Below, in pieces: positions 50,995 through 54,441 of a stretch of DNA of 54,441 nt (its first letter is position 1; each line of letters starts with the position of its first letter). The notes under the pieces were generated by a model. The model searched no databases. It saw only the letters and a list, made by a program, of their open reading frames with translations, and was not told the DNA's origin. The translations under genes were made by a program, and so were the position numbers. Source of the DNA: Caldifarciminota bacterium (GTDB lineage Bacteria > Hydrothermota > UBA3073); the NCBI GenBank assembly GCA_030606335.1, contig JAUWGP010000016.1, positions 1 to 54,441 on the forward strand, in the 5' to 3' direction.

Positions 50995-51828
50995 CTATGA
51001 TAAGAACTTTGTAATGGCAAGACGCAGACCGTTGCGTCCCTTTTCTCCGAATGGATACATCCGCATTTCTTGGATTAATCCCGAAGGAATCTTCCCAAAT
51101 AATTTTCGTGCTCCCACAAGTCGCATATATGCCTTTATGATTAATAAGGGTTCACCATACTCTTCAGCAAAGAATAGCTGAATCTGCTGTGACCATATGG
51201 TTTTGGTTCGACCTCTATCGGGAATATTTCGTGTCATTTTATCCAGTGTTGTTATGAATCGCAGGTTGGTAATACCAAGCATTTTATAAAATGATTCCCT
51301 TATTCGAACCCATTTACCTGGAATATTGTGTAATTCATATGAAGTTACTGTTGAAGCCTGAAATTTATTCATAAATTCCTTTTCATTCAAACCAAGGATT
51401 GACTTAATTTGATGACAGGCATCAGGTTGAAAGATAATCCAACGAACTGATGGGGCACCAAGTGTGATTTCTGTAAATCCTGGGTCCTGAAAATTTTCAA
51501 CTACTCGAACAGTTATATGTTTTTCATCATTTTTCCGACTGATGTATGCACTGTATTCAATGTAATATTTGAATGCATAGGAACGCTTTTCCAGCACACC
51601 GAAATCTATCAACTTTTCACCGATTATTGATTCCCAGAAGGATTTATATGGAGTCGTTTTTAGTCCAAATTTTGAGCCTATAGAAAACATCAATTTAGCC
51701 AATGCTTCAGGGTCTTGAGCGGCTTTTTTGATAACCCATTTCTTATACTTCCATATGAGGATTGACCCTATTAGAAGGAAGATAAATATGGGTAACAAAA
51801 CAATCCAGAACTGTTTAAGATAATGCAT
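50995..51828 (-). CDS. Single-pass membrane protein of unknown function
   Basis: 277 aa. One hydrophobic segment (about 7-27) is followed by KYKKWVIKKAA and a soluble domain with mixed alpha/beta pattern (YIEYSAYISRKNDEKHITVRVVE, TEITLGAPSVRWIIFQPDACHQIKSILGLNEKEF, FGKIPSGLIQEMRMYPFGEKGRNGLRL). I do not recognise a family. It begins 15 nt after the stop of the HhH protein gene, so the two are likely co-transcribed. Confidence 0.6.
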   Translation of the reverse strand: MHYLKQFWIVLLPIFIFLLIGSILIWKYKKWVIKKAAQDPEALAKLMFSIGSKFGLKTTPYKSFWESIIGEKLIDFGVLEKRSYAFKYYIEYSAYISRKNDEKHITVRVVENFQDPGFTEITLGAPSVRWIIFQPDACHQIKSILGLNEKEFMNKFQASTVTSYELHNIPGKWVRIRESFYKMLGITNLRFITTLDKMTRNIPDRGRTKTIWSQQIQLFFAEEYGEPLLIIKAYMRLVGARKLFGKIPSGLIQEMRMYPFGEKGRNGLRLAITKFLS

Positions 51829-51843
51829 ATTAAATGATTTCCC

Positions 51844-52461
51844 TTATTGATTACTCTTATTACTTCTTAATAGTTTTCTCAACCTTATTAAACCTGCTTC
51901 GATTCTAACAAAGGTTAAACTTTTTCTGTCGTATGTGTTTAAATTTATTTCATATTTTATAGCAATTTTCTTTACAATAAGAAGTGGTTCTGGATTGCTC
52001 TTTTTCCAAAAAGGTCTTAATTCTCTCAAGAATATATTCGTTGTTACAGGACCAATGCCATAAAAATGTTGTAACTTATTTTCTAAGTCTTTGCTGTTTT
52101 TGGTATCTCTGTGTAAATTTTTTAAACTCCCTTTATATCCCTTTATAAGAGTATCACAGTTTCTCAAAATCTGGGTGGACGTTTTTTCGTCATAGCGGAC
52201 ATATCCACCCTCTCTCATAATTGGATTTACTAAGAATTCCCAGCCTGCTTTTATTATCTTTCCAGGTTCTAAAAGATTATATCTTTCAAAGGTTTTATAT
52301 GTATTCCTTGCAATTGTTTCTGTTATTCTTGTTCCAAAAAGAATGCTGGCCAAAAACCACTTGAAGAGTTCTTCATCATTGGTTTTTTGTAAGTCAATAC
52401 CCAATTCCTCAGAATATAGTTTACTCTTTTTTAATTTGGTTATATTTACTTTTATGGGCAT
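51844..52461 (-). CDS. HhH-GPD-like protein, catalytic residues uncertain
   Basis: 205 aa. FKWFLASILFGTRITETIARNTYKTFE and LQHFYGIGPVTTNIFLREL match the helical fold and helix-hairpin-helix of endonuclease III-type DNA glycosylases. The usual catalytic Lys and the Asp of the VDTH segment after the hairpin are not evident; the region reads FWKKSNPEPLLIVKK. No iron-sulfur cysteine cluster is present. It may be a divergent glycosylase or a non-catalytic DNA-binding relative. First gene of a pair with the membrane protein at 50995-51828. Confidence 0.65.
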   Translation of the reverse strand: MPIKVNITKLKKSKLYSEELGIDLQKTNDEELFKWFLASILFGTRITETIARNTYKTFERYNLLEPGKIIKAGWEFLVNPIMREGGYVRYDEKTSTQILRNCDTLIKGYKGSLKNLHRDTKNSKDLENKLQHFYGIGPVTTNIFLRELRPFWKKSNPEPLLIVKKIAIKYEINLNTYDRKSLTFVRIEAGLIRLRKLLRSNKSNQ

Positions 52462-52538
52462 GATTTTTAGTTCTTACATAATTTAGTAGTTAGAATATAA
52501 AGACGGTGCTACGTTAAACATATTAGTTTTGTTATTTT

Positions 52539-52556
52539 GCATCAGCAAGCTGATGC
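52539..52556. repeat. Partial palindromic element GCATCAGC-AA-GCTGATGC
   Basis: A perfect 8-bp hairpin followed by ACTCCA, the same ending as the elements at 54321-54398 and 32922-32970. Further GGAGT copies (GGAGTACTTGCC, GGAGTAAGTAAACAGTAG) lie at 52573-52612, so this looks like a decayed member. Confidence 0.7.
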
Positions 52557-52663
52557 ACTCCACGTTTATATAATGCGTTTTGGAGTACTTGCCTGGAGTA
52601 AGTAAACAGTAGCTTAAAATCTATAGAATCTAAATGCTGATGAACTGTACAGAATTGGTTGTT

Positions 52664-53053
52664 TCACCTGAACCAGAGACCAGTTACCTGCAAGTTATTG
52701 TCTAAAACCAGTATTAATTTGGTTTTCCCTTTCTGGAATTTTACCTGCCATGTATATACACCATTTTCTTCACCGTGATATATCTCTGACTCCCATTCAC
52801 CTAACTTCTTCTTTAAATCCTGAGTGATGTCGAGATAGACATTTTTGGTAAAACCTCTGGTATACATAATGTCTGAGAAATCATTACAGAATTGGTCCAT
52901 ATCCTCCTTATTATATCCTTCTCGCACATTATTCAATATGGTAAGTACCCTGTCCAGAGGAGGGGTCTTAGGTCGTATCCTACAACCGGATAATATCAAT
53001 AAAACAATTAGAGGTATTAAAACTATTATATTATTAAGATTCCGTTTAATCAT
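52664..53053 (-). CDS. Small lipoprotein, NTF2/DUF3887-like
   Basis: About 129 aa from the ATG at 53053; a TTG 8 codons upstream is possible. Signal peptide with lipobox LSGC. The mature part (LTILNNVREGYNKEDMDQFCNDFSDIM, ITQDLKKKLGEWESEIYHGEE, YTWQVKFQKGKTKLILVLDNNLQVTGLWFR) has the helix-then-curved-sheet order of small NTF2-like domains. Function unknown. It follows the EEP-family gene by 27 nt. Confidence 0.7.
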   Translation of the reverse strand: MIKRNLNNIIVLIPLIVLLILSGCRIRPKTPPLDRVLTILNNVREGYNKEDMDQFCNDFSDIMYTRGFTKNVYLDITQDLKKKLGEWESEIYHGEENGVYTWQVKFQKGKTKLILVLDNNLQVTGLWFR

Positions 53054-53080
53054 TGTAATAACCCCTTTTTTAGTCAATTT

Positions 53081-54145
53081 CTACATTAAATTCTTTAAAT
53101 AATCTCTACTGAAATCAATTTTCAATTCCACCCACAGAGGATAGTGGTCTGACATTTGAAATGTTCGCCAGATGTTTTTGTAGTATTTGACTTTTCCAGA
53201 TTTTTTCCTTGGACTACCATCAAAGTTAAAATCTCTTTTGGAGGGATCCATAAAATCCTTGTATACCTCGAATTCATCATCTTTAAAAACTGATTTGTAA
53301 AAATTTAAAACATCTGCATTTTTTTCACTATCTCCTAATTGTAGCTCATTTAGTCTTGTCTTAAATGCAATTTGGTCATAGAATTTAGTTTCGTCAAGGT
53401 TTGTAGATTTTCTTAGTTCAGATGGAATTATAAAACCACTTCCCTCTAAGGCAAACATCGTTTCATGGTCAGGAGTAACTATGTTAAAATCACCTAATAG
53501 AATATAATTATTCTTTTTATCCCGGGCTCTCTTTGAAAAAAATTTACCAATTTCAGTTATCTCTTTAAGTCTTCGTTCAAATTTTGCACCACACCTACCA
53601 CCATAGTAGATATGAACAGTGCATAACATAAATTTAAACCATCCTGATTGAAATGCCACAAGAAAAGGAGTTCTTGCAAACTGACGTTTACCTGCTATAA
53701 GCTTTGTTTCAGGAAGAACAATCTCGCCTGCGATATTTCTAAACCTTACTTTAGTCTTGTCAAATAAAAATGTCATTCTCTCTTTATTACCAGATGAGCC
53801 TTCAGTTACGTCAGTAGCAATAAAATCCCAATTTCCGCCTAAGATATCCATAACCTTATGAAGGGCTTTTAGGTCTTCATTAATTTCCTGTAGGGCTACG
53901 AGATCAAAGGCTGAAATAATCTCTGCAATATAGTAATAGGATTCTTTGATTCTTGGACCGTGTTTAAACTTGTTAGAATCGAAATCACGTATGTTCCATG
54001 TTGCCAGTAATAGTGTGTCATTAACTGTTCTACGGGGTATTTCTGATTTGAGTTGTTCTTTCAGGATAATTAATTTGTTTATAGTCCTACTTCGTTCATC
54101 AGGTGTGAATTTTCTGCGGTCTTTTATTTCTCTATAAAATGGCAT
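53081..54145 (-). CDS. Endonuclease/exonuclease/phosphatase (EEP) family protein
   Basis: 354 aa from the ATG at 54145, which has AAGGAGG; a longer frame upstream lacks a ribosome site. EEP motifs in order: LLATWNIRDF (Asn), LVALQEINED (metal Glu), CTVHIYYGG, NYILLGDFNIVTPDHETM (Asp, Asn) and MSDHYPLWVEL (catalytic SDH). No signal peptide, so probably a cytoplasmic Mg2+-dependent DNase or phosphodiesterase; substrate unknown. First gene of a pair with the small lipoprotein. Confidence 0.85.
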   Translation of the reverse strand: MPFYREIKDRRKFTPDERSRTINKLIILKEQLKSEIPRRTVNDTLLLATWNIRDFDSNKFKHGPRIKESYYYIAEIISAFDLVALQEINEDLKALHKVMDILGGNWDFIATDVTEGSSGNKERMTFLFDKTKVRFRNIAGEIVLPETKLIAGKRQFARTPFLVAFQSGWFKFMLCTVHIYYGGRCGAKFERRLKEITEIGKFFSKRARDKKNNYILLGDFNIVTPDHETMFALEGSGFIIPSELRKSTNLDETKFYDQIAFKTRLNELQLGDSEKNADVLNFYKSVFKDDEFEVYKDFMDPSKRDFNFDGSPRKKSGKVKYYKNIWRTFQMSDHYPLWVELKIDFSRDYLKNLM

Positions 54146-54320
54146 TTTTACCTCCTTATAGTTGTTAATATCCAATATATGTTTTACTTTTAGCAATTAT
54201 AAAAGTTTTTTAACTTAATATTACTTTTCATTAAATCATACAATAGAATTGATTGAGAACCAAGTAGATAGAAAATGGAATTATTGACAATATGCAATAA
54301 GAATTTTTTTAAAGATATGT

Positions 54321-54398
54321 GGAGTGCAGTAGCCCCGTACCTATGCATAGATACGGGGTAAACTTGCTACTGCATGCATCACCAAGGTGATGCACTCC
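54321..54398. repeat. 78-nt two-arm palindromic element
   Basis: Outer stem GGAGTGC/GCACTCC, the same as in the 49-nt in-frame copies. Arm 1 is a long hairpin AGTAG-CCCCGTACCTATG / CATAGATACGGGG ... CTACT, whose core (54333-54358) differs from a perfect palindrome at one position. Arm 2 is GCATCACC-AA-GGTGATGC (54376-54393). It lies upstream of the EEP gene in non-coding sequence (54197-54441). Confidence 0.85.
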
Positions 54399-54441
54399 AT
54401 TAATAATTTAATCTCCTGCTCATTTAGCTTAATCTCATCAC

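Overview
The window reads as a low-GC (mid-30s % by eye), Gram-negative-type bacterial chromosome segment, most likely from an uncultivated FCB-like or candidate-phylum lineage of the WOR-3/Stahlbacteria kind (inference, no search run). Supporting signs are many secreted proteins ending in a type-IX-secretion/FlgD-like C-terminal domain, several outer-membrane barrel proteins and lipoproteins, a heptose phosphatase, pyruvate phosphate dikinase, a trigger factor-clpP-clpX cluster, and many small palindromic dispersed repeats. There is no phage, plasmid, transposase or rRNA gene. One tRNA, tRNA-Ala(GGC), is present.

Layout. 1-700: two secreted proteins (minus). 1.3-4.7 kb (plus): Mth938-like protein, WbqC-like protein, glycosyltransferase and GmhB, a surface-polysaccharide group. 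4.7-7.3 kb (minus): ybeY and two CNNM/HlyC-type membrane proteins. 7.6-10.3 kb (minus): an unusual anti-sigma-type ATPase/acetyltransferase/AlbA fusion and a GxxExxY protein. 10.5-13.1 kb (minus): C45/phospholipase-B-like hydrolase, exported deaminase, small membrane protein. 13.17-15.47 kb (minus): a block of about 60% GC with a three-gene operon (interrupted barrel protein, calcineurin-like phosphoesterase lipoprotein, chagasin-like inhibitor). It lies between two 68-nt direct repeats. 15.8-18.4 kb (minus): ABC-type binding lipoprotein, DUF481 barrel protein and a peptidase-C25-like fragment. 18.8-28.2 kb (plus): ppdK, tig-clpP-clpX, tRNA-Ala, two lipoproteins (one TPR), HNH nuclease. 28.4-37.7 kb (plus): a barrel-like protein, a DUF456 membrane protein and four consecutive large secreted proteins with the sorting domain. 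38.0-42.7 kb (minus): ACT-domain protein, deoB, polysaccharide deacetylase, DUF763. 42.9-43.5 kb (plus): hicB-hicA toxin-antitoxin pair. 43.7-46.1 kb (minus): a tight three-gene run ending in a transmembrane STING-like protein. 46.2-54.1 kb (minus): PAS histidine kinase, nitrilase-family hydrolase, a CsgG/LpoB-like plus barrel protein, a HhH protein, a lipoprotein and an EEP-family phosphohydrolase.

The most interesting items are the following. (1) A prokaryotic STING homologue with two N-terminal membrane helices and no CD-NTase anywhere in the window, tightly linked to a lipoprotein and a secreted protein. (2) A 49-nt double-hairpin palindromic element lying inside the coding sequence of two different secreted proteins at the same place in the sorting domain. 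The stems are identical and all differences fall in the loops, and a longer intergenic relative lies at the right end of the window. (3) A three-domain fusion of an RsbW-like ATPase, a GNAT acetyltransferase and an AlbA/Schlafen domain. (4) A hicB gene whose only plausible start is ACG. (5) The high-GC operon between direct repeats. Promoters are unusually legible: twelve sites have TTGACA/T, exactly 17 nt, then a TATAAT-like box, and five of these carry TGTGG directly before the -10.
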